Shown piece after piece: positions 54,422 through 63,978 of a stretch of DNA of 64,000 bases. The notes under the pieces were generated by a model that worked only from the letters and a program-made list of their open reading frames with translations, was not told the origin of the DNA and did not search any database. A program made the position numbers and the translations under genes. This DNA comes from Plenodomus lindquistii (taxonomy: Eukaryota > Ascomycota > Dothideomycetes > Pleosporales > Leptosphaeriaceae), in assembly GCA_025504975.1 (NCBI GenBank), contig JANUWI010000001.1, forward strand, positions 3,596,001 through 3,660,000, given 5' to 3'. How positions within the stretch are numbered: the first letter of the stretch is position 1; each line of letters begins with the position of its first letter.

Positions 54422-54904
54422 ATGGCTGAAGACAACTCCGCTGCCTGGCCCCAGGCCGATCAGGCTCTCTCCCAGGAGATCCTCGATCTCGTCCAGCAGG
54501 CAACTCACTACCGTCAGCTGAAGAAGGGTGCCAACGAGGCCACCAAGACGCTCAACCGCGGTATCAGCGAGCTCATTATCCTTGCTGCTGATACCTCCCC
54601 TCTGGCTATCCTGTTGCACCTTCCCCTCCTCTGCGAGGTAGATCTCCCTAAGCCAAACACAAACTTGCGATGCATGCGCTAACAATCTGCAGGACAAGAA
54701 CGTTCCTTACGTCTATGTGCCCTCCAAGATGGCTCTTGGCCGTGCTTGCGGTGTCGCCCGGGCTGTCATCGCCTGCTCAATCACCACCAACGAGGCTTCG
54801 GTAAGTCGCACCCTTTGGAAACATCTAGACAATACTGACTTCTGCAGGACTTGATGGGCCAGATCCGCACCCTCAAGGACAAGGTTGAGCGTCTCCAGAT
54901 CTAA
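54422..54904 (+). CDS. SNU13: Snu13, L7Ae-family RNA-binding protein of U4/U6.U5 and box C/D RNPs
   Basis: Three exons, 54422-54637, 54693-54800 and 54848-54904, give 126 aa. The sequence is nearly diagnostic: 'RQLKKGANEATKTLNRGISE' binds the kink-turn, followed by 'LAILLHLPLLCEDKNVPYVY' and 'VPSKMALGRACGVARAVIA'. It ends 'LKDKVERLQI'. The protein nucleates assembly on the U4 snRNA 5' stem-loop and on box C/D snoRNAs, so it serves both splicing and rRNA methylation, in nucleus and nucleolus. Intron positions are clean with GTAAGT or GTAGAT donors. Confidence 0.97.
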
Positions 54905-55394
54905 GTTCCTCATCTACCGTGTCGGAGTTGGATACGAATAAGGTTTGCGGAAGGACAAGTAAGCAGAGACTCGATATGGAATACTATCGGTGTTCTCTGT
55001 ACGTAGACCGAGAATGAAATACTGGATGTGATCCAGCATGGACTCCAAGCCAATCAAGACCATTCTTTCCAGTTCGCTGACGCTTTGCACGTGAAGATCA
55101 TTACGATATCCGTGCCTTTGTTTTGGCGAATCGGCGCTTGCATGCTTGCTTCTCAGGTCGTGAGTTCCCCAGGCTGCACCTTCCTCGCTTCAGCCGTAAT
55201 GGCTTGGCGTCATCCCCCACTTTCCTTCGCCTTCTCCAGAGCTGCCTCACGTACATCACTACGTCCTCCCGACAACTTACCCGTTCTGACTGTCACTTTA
55301 CTACTCCTGCTCATCTGGATTGCATCATCGTCAATCTTGACGCAGGGCTCATCTCTTCGCCTTTCAGCACTACAACCTCGTGAAGCAGCCTACG
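54905..55394. other. Intergenic spacer
   Basis: 3' flank of SNU13 and leader of the HET gene. An open frame at 55028-55480 overlaps the HET start in another phase and has no recognisable content. Confidence 0.45.
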
Positions 55395-57461
55395 ATGAAC
55401 TCCCAGATACTATGCGAGGTCTGCCAGGCTATGTTCAAGCAAAGACTGAAAACTGGCGAACATCACAACACTCTCGATGACTATAGGCACGCTGCTGATG
55501 ACGGGTGCATCGTTTGCATATCGGCTTATCTGAATTTCTCATCGGCGAATTTACCCTACCACGAAAACCACGAGACAATTGATCGGTTGCACTTCTCCTA
55601 CAAGTTTACGTCAGATGGGGAAACCACGGACGCGTCCGATGACGAGTCAGACATTGGCGTCATGCATTACCACGAACCACATGTCTTGCGTATATTTGGG
55701 ATGCTACTAAACGAAGACCAAGAACCAGATCGAATAGGTCTTTTTCACTCTATTCTACTAATGCCATGTCGAAGCGTTACATATGACGCCCAATCACTAG
55801 TACACCTAGAATCAAGCTTGTCATGTCCACTTCTGAGCGACTGTGCCAGCAGAGAATCTCTGGTAGTCTCGCTCCCACCCACGACAACGCACGCTCTTGA
55901 TCTTGCGGCAACGTGGCTGAAACGCTGTGAAGAGTCCCATTCATCCTGCACGACTGGTTTCGACAGTCTCAAGAAGCCGAAGAGGCTATTGCGCTGCAGC
56001 CGCGATCACGTGAGGATCGTTGAAACTGCTTCAGAGCGGGTAGAAGGCCCTTATGCTACACTTAGCCACCGTTGGGGCAGTAACCCAGACTTCCTCGTCC
56101 TGACGGCTTCTAATCAGGAATCCTTACGTATTGGTATACCGAAGCATGGTCTTCCGCAGACCTTTCAAGACGCTTTGGAGATCGCACAGAGTGTCGGCAT
56201 CAATCTACTATGGATTGATTCACTCTGTATTCTTCAAAAAGGTCCGGGGTCTTCTGAAGACTGGAACTTTCATGCTGGCGATATGTCTAACGTTTACGCT
56301 AATTGCGCATTGAATATTGCGACCCACAATGCCGATAAGCCCTCGGATGGGGCTTTCGCCCAGCGGAAGTTCCGCCTACCTCGGGAGCCGCACATTTGGT
56401 GGCGCGGATTCCAACAGGAGGAGGTATCCTACACCGTATACAGCGGAGATCTCAACAGTCACGCTGCAATCGTCTCCAGCAATCTATCTACTCGTGGCTG
56501 GGTCTTTCAAGAACGGCTCCTGTCACCAAGGGTCCTACATGTTACGTCGCACCAGCTCTATTGGGAATGCAAGGAGACCCATCTAGCGAGTGAGATGTAT
56601 CCGTCTGGAATTCCTGATGCGGCCCTACAAATGTACGGAGTGCGTCCATTCCAAGTGGAAGCCGATACCGCTCGCTCGAGGCGAAGTCACGACGGTCACA
56701 GCATAGAGCCACCTTTTTATGACAGTTGGTTCTATATAGTCAAGGAATACTCTCAAAGTGTTCTCTCTTTTCCGGAAAAAGACAGGCTTGTCGCGATCTT
56801 GGGCATTGCGAGACAGCTTTCGAAACAAAGGAACGATAATTATATCGCGGGCTTCTTCAAGTCGGATGTTCTGTGGCATCTCACATGGGCAGCTACCGGC
56901 TCCTCTCGACTCTCGCGCAAAGTGGCGCCAACATGGAGCTGGTTGAGTGTAGAGGGATTCGCCAGATTGCCGGATTGGACTCTGGACGACTATCGGCTGT
57001 TGGCTGACGTTGTCGATCTGAGCGAAGAGGTCAGCAATGACCCGCACCCTCTTTCGAGCGGTGATGAAAATCCATTCAGGCTAGTCCTGAATGCTTTACT
57101 CCTACCAATCACCCTGTTTTCGGAGAACGGTCGCCCTAGCATTAATGCCTCGTTGGGTCAAAATACCACCAGAGCAAATCACAGTCTTTTTTTGCTTGAT
57201 GATTCGTCTCGGTACTCTTCGAGACCGAAGTATGCTATCCCAACAGCAATCTACATGGACGCCCCAAGTGCACCTTCTGATCGCAGTTCTTTGGAATCAG
57301 AATCAGAACCGAGTCCGGAAGGAACGAGATGTCTCCTTGTAGAACTTAGCTCTGCAGAAGAAGAGACCTACGAAAGGATAGGCATATGCACTATAGATAA
57401 TTGGAAGGCAGACGAATTTCAAGAACTGGACTCTGAGCGTCGACACATCAAGCTAGTGTGA
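55395..57461 (+). CDS. HET (heterokaryon incompatibility) domain protein
   Basis: An intronless 688-aa protein from ATG 55395. The N-terminal 'LCEVCQAMFKQRL' (Cys pair) and 'DGCIVC' are typical of the region before HET domains. The HET domain begins at 'EGPYATLSHRWGSNPDFLVL' (about residue 218) and continues with 'LPQTFQDALEIAQSVGINLL', 'WIDSLCILQKG' and 'DMSNVYANCALNIATHNA'. It closes with 'STRGWVFQERLLSPRVLHV', where the WxxQExxLSxR-like signature is intact. HET domains trigger cell death after fusion of unlike hyphae, usually in response to a partner. No NACHT, WD or TPR partner domain is fused here, so it belongs to the common stand-alone group. The C-terminal third is unassigned. Sequence is undamaged. 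Confidence 0.92.
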   Translation: MNSQILCEVCQAMFKQRLKTGEHHNTLDDYRHAADDGCIVCISAYLNFSSANLPYHENHETIDRLHFSYKFTSDGETTDASDDESDIGVMHYHEPHVLRIFGMLLNEDQEPDRIGLFHSILLMPCRSVTYDAQSLVHLESSLSCPLLSDCASRESLVVSLPPTTTHALDLAATWLKRCEESHSSCTTGFDSLKKPKRLLRCSRDHVRIVETASERVEGPYATLSHRWGSNPDFLVLTASNQESLRIGIPKHGLPQTFQDALEIAQSVGINLLWIDSLCILQKGPGSSEDWNFHAGDMSNVYANCALNIATHNADKPSDGAFAQRKFRLPREPHIWWRGFQQEEVSYTVYSGDLNSHAAIVSSNLSTRGWVFQERLLSPRVLHVTSHQLYWECKETHLASEMYPSGIPDAALQMYGVRPFQVEADTARSRRSHDGHSIEPPFYDSWFYIVKEYSQSVLSFPEKDRLVAILGIARQLSKQRNDNYIAGFFKSDVLWHLTWAATGSSRLSRKVAPTWSWLSVEGFARLPDWTLDDYRLLADVVDLSEEVSNDPHPLSSGDENPFRLVLNALLLPITLFSENGRPSINASLGQNTTRANHSLFLLDDSSRYSSRPKYAIPTAIYMDAPSAPSDRSSLESESEPSPEGTRCLLVELSSAEEETYERIGICTIDNWKADEFQELDSERRHIKLV

Positions 57462-57829
57462 AGGGTCATCGCCAGTGTACGCACAAACACGCTCTCCCAT
57501 TCACCAAATACGTTTCCAATCTCTTCGATGAGTGACCTTACATATTGATCATGTGAACCGATCCTGAGAGTAGAAGTGCGAGAACGTATGAGGCAACCCA
57601 GCTGTACTGCGTTTCAAATGGGGCACTGTTCGGCTTACCATTGTGGATTTTGGGCCCTACCCTTCTGAACGATCAAAATGTAACACCAGAGCAGCAAACA
57701 CTGTAGTGCCCATTGGTCTTGGCACTACCAGCATTTGCGGGGTCAAGCTCCGCTTAACGCAAACGCCACACCCTAACATGTCCGCAGTGCTTGGAAGCAA
57801 ATTCACGTTCCCGCCCTCCATATCTTCCG
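57462..57829. other. Short spacer between co-oriented HET and NYN-LOTUS genes
   Basis: 368 bp without coding content. It must hold the HET 3' end and the NYN-LOTUS promoter. Confidence 0.5.
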
Positions 57830-58636
57830 ATGAACAACTCTAATCTGGCCCTGCTGATCGACGGGGATAATGTCTCGCCCAAAATCATCGGCGGCCTTAT
57901 GGCTGAAATTGCAAACCTCGGTACCGCCAGCGTCAGGAGGATTTATGGCGACTGGACTAGTCCTTCACTCAAGGGCTGGAAAGCATGCTTGCTGAACCAC
58001 TCGATAACACCAATCCAACAATTCGCATACACCAACGGCAAGAACGCCACTGACGGTGCCATGATCATCGATGCCATGGACCTACTATACACCGCCCGTT
58101 TCTCAACCTTTTGTCTTGTCTCGAGCGACAGTGACTTCACCCGCCTCGCCGTACGCATCCGCGAGCAAGGTGTCAAAGTTTGTGGCTTTGGAGAACGCAA
58201 GACAAGCTCCGCATTCATCGCTGCCTGCAACGAATTCATGTACTTTGACGTATTTACTGTCGAGCCCGAGGAGCCCGAGGAGCCCGAGGAACCTGAGGAA
58301 CTGCTCGCAGCGCCTCCGTCACCCAGACCAAGCATTGTTCCAGTTCTTATTCATAACCAGCCTATCAGGAGACCGCTCGAACAGTTCGTCATCAAAAGTC
58401 TAACAGCAGCGATTACGAATGCCGCGAGCGACAACGACGATTGGACTTATTTGGCTGACGTAGGCAATTACCTAAAGAAACTCTCGCCCGATCTCGTGGC
58501 GCGGAATTACGGGTACCAGAATCTGAGGGAGTTTGTGGAGGCGTCGGGGATTGTGCAGGTCAAGTGGAAGAATATGGGGGATAAACCGCCGGTTGTTTTG
58601 GTGAGGTTGAAGGTTTGGGCCAGCGAGTGGGAATGA
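57830..58636 (+). CDS. NYN-domain (PIN-like) predicted RNase with C-terminal OST-HTH/LOTUS domain
   Basis: An intronless 268-aa protein from ATG 57830. The NYN domain (residues 5-150) shows the acidic residues of the PIN-like active site in order: 'ALLIDGDNVSPK', 'NATDGAMIIDAMDLL' and 'CLVSSDSDFTRLAVRIREQG', ending with 'VCGFGERKTSSAFIAACNEF'. This matches LabA/DUF88-type proteins. A linker of EPE repeats (about 156-168, from 9-nt tandem DNA repeats) and a Pro stretch lead to the LOTUS domain (195-268) with 'DDWTYLADVGNYLKKL' and 'YGYQNLREFVEASGIVQVK', an RNA-binding winged helix. Together they predict an RNA-processing or RNA-degrading protein in the cytosol. The two-domain layout is widespread in bacteria and less common in fungi, so ancient transfer is possible. 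Confidence 0.9.
   Translation: MNNSNLALLIDGDNVSPKIIGGLMAEIANLGTASVRRIYGDWTSPSLKGWKACLLNHSITPIQQFAYTNGKNATDGAMIIDAMDLLYTARFSTFCLVSSDSDFTRLAVRIREQGVKVCGFGERKTSSAFIAACNEFMYFDVFTVEPEEPEEPEEPEELLAAPPSPRPSIVPVLIHNQPIRRPLEQFVIKSLTAAITNAASDNDDWTYLADVGNYLKKLSPDLVARNYGYQNLREFVEASGIVQVKWKNMGDKPPVVLVRLKVWASEWE
58262..58300 (+). repeat. Coding minisatellite, GAGCCCGAG repeat
   Basis: About four copies of a 9-nt unit (GAGCCCGAG, last copies drifting to GAACCTGAG) encode the Glu-Pro-Glu linker between the NYN and LOTUS domains. It keeps frame, so linker length may vary between strains. Confidence 0.85.
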
Positions 58637-59648
58637 TGTTCAGATGTTTTTCTGATGGGAATTCTGGGCATCAAATTGAGGTATCGTTGACATGGTGTCG
58701 AGGTTCTTGCGCAGGTTTGAGCTTCGTCAGTGGATCTGACGGCCCTGTTAACAACGTTAGTGCAGGCTTGAAGGAGCTACCATATCCGAGATTGCGCTCA
58801 ATGCTTGACTCCGTCATACCTACACCTCATGTACATGGGATCGGAATGGCCGATCAAATAACGAATATGTCGAAGAGCAGGCGGGGGGATACCTAGCATC
58901 GATGTTGGCATCCAAAAAGATACTTGTAGAAGGAAGGATAAGTCTCTTGATCTCTTAGAGAGTCCTCTACGTCCAGGCTCACAACGCACATACAAGATGT
59001 AGTATGTAATACGCTTCCCTTGAGAGCAACTCCCATACACGTACAGGTAAGATTTCACATCTTTAGGTAGTTAGAAATAATGGAAATTTGTGATTGGTCG
59101 ATAGAATTGAAGCGTGTTATATGAAGAAAACAGAGTTCCATAAATACATAAGTTACAAACTACGTAACGGTATGATTTTACGGACAAAGGCTTGTCCTTG
59201 CAGCATTGGTGCTTCTCCCCTTCGGTTCAATCACTTATCTATCATGGATTCAATCTCTACTGTATAGTGTATTGGAATTTATGTTGCAATTAGGATAATA
59301 CGTAATCCCATTTATGCCTTTTAATAAAACCTAAGAGATTCAAGAAAGTACAGACAAGCCGTCTTGAAGATCACAGGATTCCTTATCTCATTTTCAGAAG
59401 CTCTGAAGTTTCGAAACATTTTGGGCTTTGGGGTGTCGCTTACCCCGCGATGCAGTGCAGACCGATGAAGCTTAGTGCATAATACTGGGTATGTCAAGTA
59501 GTACCATGAGCTTCTCTCCCTTGATCAAACAAGACGCGGGGAAGCTATCCATCTCATGCACACGAACTCTGGTAATTAGTACCTTCCTCTGTCTGTTCAT
59601 GCGATCCTAGCTAACGGTATCTCAAGACTCCCGGGTCGAGAAACAGCA
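58637..59648. other. Intergenic, AT-rich, no gene recognised
   Basis: The stretch 59050-59350 is conspicuously AT-rich compared with flanking genes. No open frame, repeat ends or RNA gene recognised. Confidence 0.5.
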
Positions 59649-60116
59649 ATGTCTCCCAAAGAAACCGAACACGGACAATCGCAAGACGGTCTGCCGTCTA
59701 CATCACCCAAGACGAACCATCTCACGATCATCCTACAACTCCTCGAAGCCATACTCAAGGAAGTGGAGATGGTGAAACACCTCAACAATGATCTAGAATT
59801 CTTTCGTAAACAGCTTGCAACCTCTCTAAAATACGATTCCGGTGCAGGAAACTATCTTGAGGACTTATCAGACGGGACACAATGGGATACCAGGGGCGAA
59901 TCAGGCATCGGTGATGGAACAATAAAGGAATCAACAGCAGTAGATTATTTGGGTTACAAGGCTGCCTTGGAACACTTTCAGATGGGGTTTGAGAAGACGA
60001 AAAACCAGATCGAAACAATCTGGAAAGAGGTTGGCGTGGGTAAGGACTCGCTGACAGTACCGGATTGGGCAGCGGCCAAATTGGAGGAAAGTCGCAAGAT
60101 TGCAGCGCAAGAGTGA
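59649..60116 (+). CDS. Hypothetical helical protein
   Basis: A 155-aa open frame without introns, beginning MSPKETEHGQSQDG. The N-terminus is polar. Residues 25-60 ('LTIILQLLEAILKEVEMVKH') form a long amphipathic helix, and 105-140 ('ALEHFQMGFEKTKNQIETIW') another, so a small helical bundle or coiled coil is likely. No signal peptide, membrane segment or cysteine is present. Composition is protein-like and the frame is clean, but I recognise no family. The convergent gene downstream ends about 370 bp away. Confidence 0.6.
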   Translation: MSPKETEHGQSQDGLPSTSPKTNHLTIILQLLEAILKEVEMVKHLNNDLEFFRKQLATSLKYDSGAGNYLEDLSDGTQWDTRGESGIGDGTIKESTAVDYLGYKAALEHFQMGFEKTKNQIETIWKEVGVGKDSLTVPDWAAAKLEESRKIAAQE

Positions 60117-60488
60117 CATGATAGGTTGGATCGAGGGGTTTTTCGTATCATTTCAGTATCGCGTTGATGTGTCCGCGACACAGGGTCCCTTCAAGGCCAC
60201 GAACTTCTATACTTGATGATAAACTTGGTCTAGATATATCCTTAGAAACAACAAGAAAAGATTTCATGTCAAATAATACTTCAACACAATATTGGTGTCT
60301 TGTGACTGGTTGGCCGAAAGAATGGAAAAACGTTCTATGAAGGAAGCAAGGAAGCAAGAATACAAAAGTCGAGGGAAGCCATCTGAGTTTTGATCCTACG
60401 TGAAGAAAACTAGTGTGTACGAGAGCAAGATCCGTCTTCTCCCGTCCACACAACAGCAACGTATAAGCCTTTCGAAGATAGGGATTGT
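60117..60488. other. Convergent 3' intergenic spacer
   Basis: Between the helical protein gene (plus) and the secreted-protein gene (minus). No feature seen. Confidence 0.5.
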
Positions 60489-61110
60489 TTAAAACATGCA
60501 CTCGAATATACAGTCGGTATCGTAAGTCTAAATCCACAGTCAGCAAACCCCACAAAAGCGAAAAAGAAAGGAGAAAACTTACCCTCCAATCCAACGTCCC
60601 CTTCTTCCCACACGTCAACGGCCCCGCCGTCCAATCCCCCTTCAAACACTGCTTGTTATCATTATCCGGCCAACTTATGCCATGATAACTATACCACATG
60701 TGGTCACCGTACCACGTACTCTCAAAGTAACTCTTACTCAACCTCTCCCAAATCTTGGGTCCCTTTTGCGTTTTTCCCGGAATATAGCGGATATTGGGGA
60801 CGCCAAAGGTGGGGCGGAAATCAAAGTATTTGAAGGTTTGCATGGCGTTGTCCGGAGGTTGCATGTAGACGTAGGTGTTTAGTTGGCCGCCTTCGCAGCG
60901 TTGAGTGACTTGCGTGTGGAAGTAGCATGAGGCGCTTTCCCACTTTGCGTCGCCGAAGAGGTTGCGTTCGGGGTTTGGGCGCTGGCCGAGGGGGCGGGCG
61001 CGCGGGGTGAGGAAATTGGTGGTGTTGGAAGGGTTGGAGGAGGGGAGGATGGGGCTGGCGAGGATGGAGGGGAGGAGGGAGACGAGGGGAAGGAGGAAGG
61101 CGGTATGCAT
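60489..61110 (-). CDS. Secreted protein of unknown function, four-cysteine-plus type
   Basis: Two exons on the minus strand, 61110-60583 and 60527-60489, give 188 aa. The 55-bp intron (GTAAGT...TTTAG) is needed because read-through gives an implausible hydrophobic tail, whereas splicing ends the protein 'LDWRTYDTDCIFECMF', a compact Cys-containing end. Residues 1-18 are a signal peptide (MHTAFLLPLVSLLPSILA), followed by a short region with an Arg-rich patch that may be a pro-segment. The mature part has six Cys and many aromatics ('YFHTQVTQRCEGGQLNTYVY', 'STWYGDHMWYSYHGISWPD'). I recognise no named family. An extracellular role is inferred. Confidence 0.7.
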
Positions 61111-62246
61111 GGCTGTGGGGTAGGTTGGGTTGGAAGTGGTGGTGAGTAGGAAATGGTAGTGAGTAGGAGATCTATGGGTAGATTGTCTATGTTGTTGGTG
61201 ATGAGTAGATGAGAGTATTGAGGTGAGATGAACGAATGTTGATCAAGATTGTGATAAGGTTATGGAAATATCTGGTAGCGAAGGATATATAAGAGGTGGG
61301 GACAAGGGTCAGTGCAAGCCTCGTTAGACTCCATGATCACACCATGATACCAAGACTGGAGGTACAACAATGAGTTTGTGTGTACCTCTTTCAGTGCGTA
61401 CAAGGAGTCGTGTCTCAGTTTGGAGGCTCTTGTAAGCCCTTTGAACCCATGTGGCTTTGACGGTGAATCACGTGACAAGGTGATCGCCGCGTCAAACTGA
61501 AGCTCGTGCGATTTCTAAACCGTCCAATTACTGGCCATGAGGTCAGTCTAAGGTGCTGTACTCCTTACACGATGGAAATCTGAGCTCGATTTCGCTCCCA
61601 TGTTGTCCGTCAGTCAATATTCTAACCCATACCTACCCAACAATCTCAACCTGTTCTACCCATGCAGAACGTCCGGACATTTCGAGATTCTCGCGTACCT
61701 GAATCAAACCTATCTTCCTGAGCCTACACCTAATGGGGACTTCATAGCATGACAAAGACCAGATTCGGTAATCGAGTACAATACTAAGGGTGAATTACCT
61801 AAGCAGCCCCTGGGGCTTACTATTGTTCTTGGATGAACAAGAACCAAATACCACAGGAACAAATGGACGCTCGATATCTATATTTGGAACGAATCTAGAC
61901 TTGAGGGAAAGTATGAAGGCATGGAAAGGCTAGGCTTTGAATGTGGTTTGCGGATCGTCGAGATGGGTTTGGTTGAGGAGCAGAAGTGCGAGTAATTTGA
62001 GATTGTAGGGTGTATGTGAACCACACATATAGGTCGATTTGAAGATGGATTCGTCATCATCAGAAGAAGTCTCGAACACATTAGCTCTTTCGTTTCGTTA
62101 CTTCGACGTAAACTCAAATAGCAAAGCGAATCGCCCCCAGATTTCATGTCAAAGGTCGGACCAAACGATCACTCCGAAAGCGCCATCTCAGATGGTTTCA
62201 TCCCACAAAGCAAGGCTTTCATCCCTACTCAGATCATTGACGTTGT
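61111..62246. other. Intergenic, no gene recognised
   Basis: Upstream of the secreted-protein gene, with G-rich simple sequence near 61110-61200. Short open frames near 61880-62260 have no recognisable content. Confidence 0.45.
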
Positions 62247-62741
62247 CTACACCCCAACAATAGCACTCACAACCACCATACTAAGCACCATCCAGCCCAC
62301 CGCCCCTCCAAGCCTTATCGCACCGCCCTCGGCCACAGCCGACTGACTAGCTGTACTAGAGGCCGAAATCACAGGAATAGACACCGTACCACTGGCTTCC
62401 GGCTCCGTCTTTGACGGAAAACTGTGCGTCTCGGTGTACCCTGTATCAACGCCTGCCCGCTTCAGCGCCTTCCTCACGCACGCCGAGACCTCTGTATCAT
62501 TCAGCCCGGGCGCCGTGATGTCACAGTAGGTGAAGCAGTCCTTTAACCCGGGGTCCGTGGCGTTAATGGACGATTCGCGCGGCGTGAAGGTGGTGGCTGG
62601 GGATTGGCAGCAGGTGGTCAGGAGGGATGTTGTGTCGCGGACGTAGCCGAGAGAGTACCAGGCGCTGCTGTTGGTGGGTGGGATGGTGGAGGCGCGGTAC
62701 CATTCTGCCGGGGGTGTTTGCTCGCAGACGGTGAGGACCAT
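62247..62741 (-). CDS. Small Cys-containing protein with C-terminal hydrophobic (GPI-like) tail
   Basis: A 164-aa frame starting MVLTVCEQTPPAEWYRASTI. The core holds about six Cys and blocks 'YSLGYVRDTTSLLTTCCQSP' and 'LKDCFTYCDITAPGLNDTEV', a layout I associate with an uncharacterised Pezizomycotina family. A Ser/Thr-rich stretch (about 110-140) is followed by a hydrophobic end, 'GAVGWMVLSMVVVSAIVGV', which resembles a GPI-attachment signal or a tail anchor. No N-terminal signal peptide precedes the core. Either the first exon lies upstream (beyond 62741) or the protein is tail-anchored. The start is therefore the weak point. Confidence 0.6.
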   Translation of the reverse strand: MVLTVCEQTPPAEWYRASTIPPTNSSAWYSLGYVRDTTSLLTTCCQSPATTFTPRESSINATDPGLKDCFTYCDITAPGLNDTEVSACVRKALKRAGVDTGYTETHSFPSKTEPEASGTVSIPVISASSTASQSAVAEGGAIRLGGAVGWMVLSMVVVSAIVGV

Positions 62742-63216
62742 TGTTGATGGTGTTTGAGGTGAGGAATGGGACGGTCAAGTTGCGAGTGTAGGCGTTGTGG
62801 AAGAAATATATGAAAATGGTGGGTCTGCTTGGTTTGAGGCGCTGTGATGTACAAGGAAGATGTTTGCGTTGTGCAGGAGTCGTGTTTGTTCGTGACGCGA
62901 ATGTCGTGGCTTTCTTATATTCCTGACACGGAAAAAGGCCCCCTATGAGCCTCAATGACATGGTTCGGACCCTCGTTGTAGCTCATGTCATGTTCGAAAG
63001 AATTGTTCGGTGTACCATCTGCTACGGTGCCAAACACGATGCGGCTGTGATAAGCACACTAGACCCGTTTCAGACCGGGGCGTAATCGCCTTGTGAGCAT
63101 CATGTCAGATTGGTGTGGCGGAGCACCTATCAATGTACGAACAGGAATCTTCATTGGCTTAATCTATCATGCTGAATATACCAAATTCAGAGAGATGCCA
63201 CTGTCACTGATCAGGA
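62742..63216. other. Intergenic spacer
   Basis: No gene recognised. A missing signal-peptide exon of the gene at 62247-62741 could hide here, but none is convincing. Confidence 0.4.
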
Positions 63217-63978
63217 TCATGTACCGGTGAGCCATGGCTGATGGGTCTGATTTCCTCCTGGTCTATGCGCGCAATGTTTCTCCTCATGTGCCTTGATGTT
63301 ATCTTTCCTCGAATCTCTCTTGCCGCAGTACATGCAAATGAACACCCTGGATAGATCCGCGAACCCCCTACATGTCTTGGCCGTCTTTCTGTGCTTGTTT
63401 AGGTTACCCAGATTGACAAAACGGCACTTGCAGTGTGGACAGGTACGCCGAGATGATGCGCCATCAGTACTGGTAGGCGAGGTGCTGGAACGCACCGATG
63501 GTGGAGTAAGAGGCGAAGGTTGGTTGGTCTGCGGCAACGTACTGACTGGGTGACCCTGGCCGCCCAGGAATGGAGGCAGCTGCGCAATGGACGACTGAGT
63601 ATGTGCAGGTGATTCCTTAACAGACTGTCTAAAAACATCAGCCTCGTCGTCCCAATACGAAAGATCCTCTGCATTCCTGAGACCGTGGTCGAAGATCAGC
63701 CCGTCTTTCCAGGATGCATCAAGACCTATAATTGCAGCGATGAGGTAGCAGTTGCGGGCGACGATAGCTGACCATGTGCAACTTGTTGTCTCGTATTGCT
63801 GGCTCCAAGGGTCAAGGGCGTCATTGATGCTTCGTGTGCCCTGCCAAGCTGAGTACATTAGCGACTTGTGATGAGAACAGCGGAGGGCTGGCTTACCGAG
63901 TATGCACGCCAGGATCAAGCCGAAGATAAGAGTTGCCGCGCACAGCAGGACGACTGGGACTATGTCGATAATTTCCAA
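63217..63978 (-). CDS. Membrane-anchored C2H2 zinc-finger protein (start near window edge)
   Basis: Exons 63978-63897 and 63848-63217 give 237 aa. The 48-nt intron (63849-63896, GTAAGC...CTCAG) is a multiple of three and could be read through, but its splice and branch signals are good. Splicing extends one helix, 'VPVVLLCAATLIFGLILACI' (residues 8-27), a clear membrane segment. A Ser/Pro/Thr-rich linker (about 95-160) follows. The C-terminus has two C2H2 zinc fingers, 'CPHCKCRFVNLGNLNKHRK' with a C-terminal Cys, and 'CMYCGKRDSRKDNIKAHEEK'. A DNA-binding protein tethered to a membrane would need cleavage to act. More exons may lie beyond 64000, so the start is provisional. Confidence 0.65.
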   Translation of the reverse strand: MEIIDIVPVVLLCAATLIFGLILACILGKPALRCSHHKSLMYSAWQGTRSINDALDPWSQQYETTSCTWSAIVARNCYLIAAIIGLDASWKDGLIFDHGLRNAEDLSYWDDEADVFRQSVKESPAHTQSSIAQLPPFLGGQGHPVSTLPQTNQPSPLTPPSVRSSTSPTSTDGASSRRTCPHCKCRFVNLGNLNKHRKTAKTCRGFADLSRVFICMYCGKRDSRKDNIKAHEEKHCAHRPGGNQTHQPWLTGT

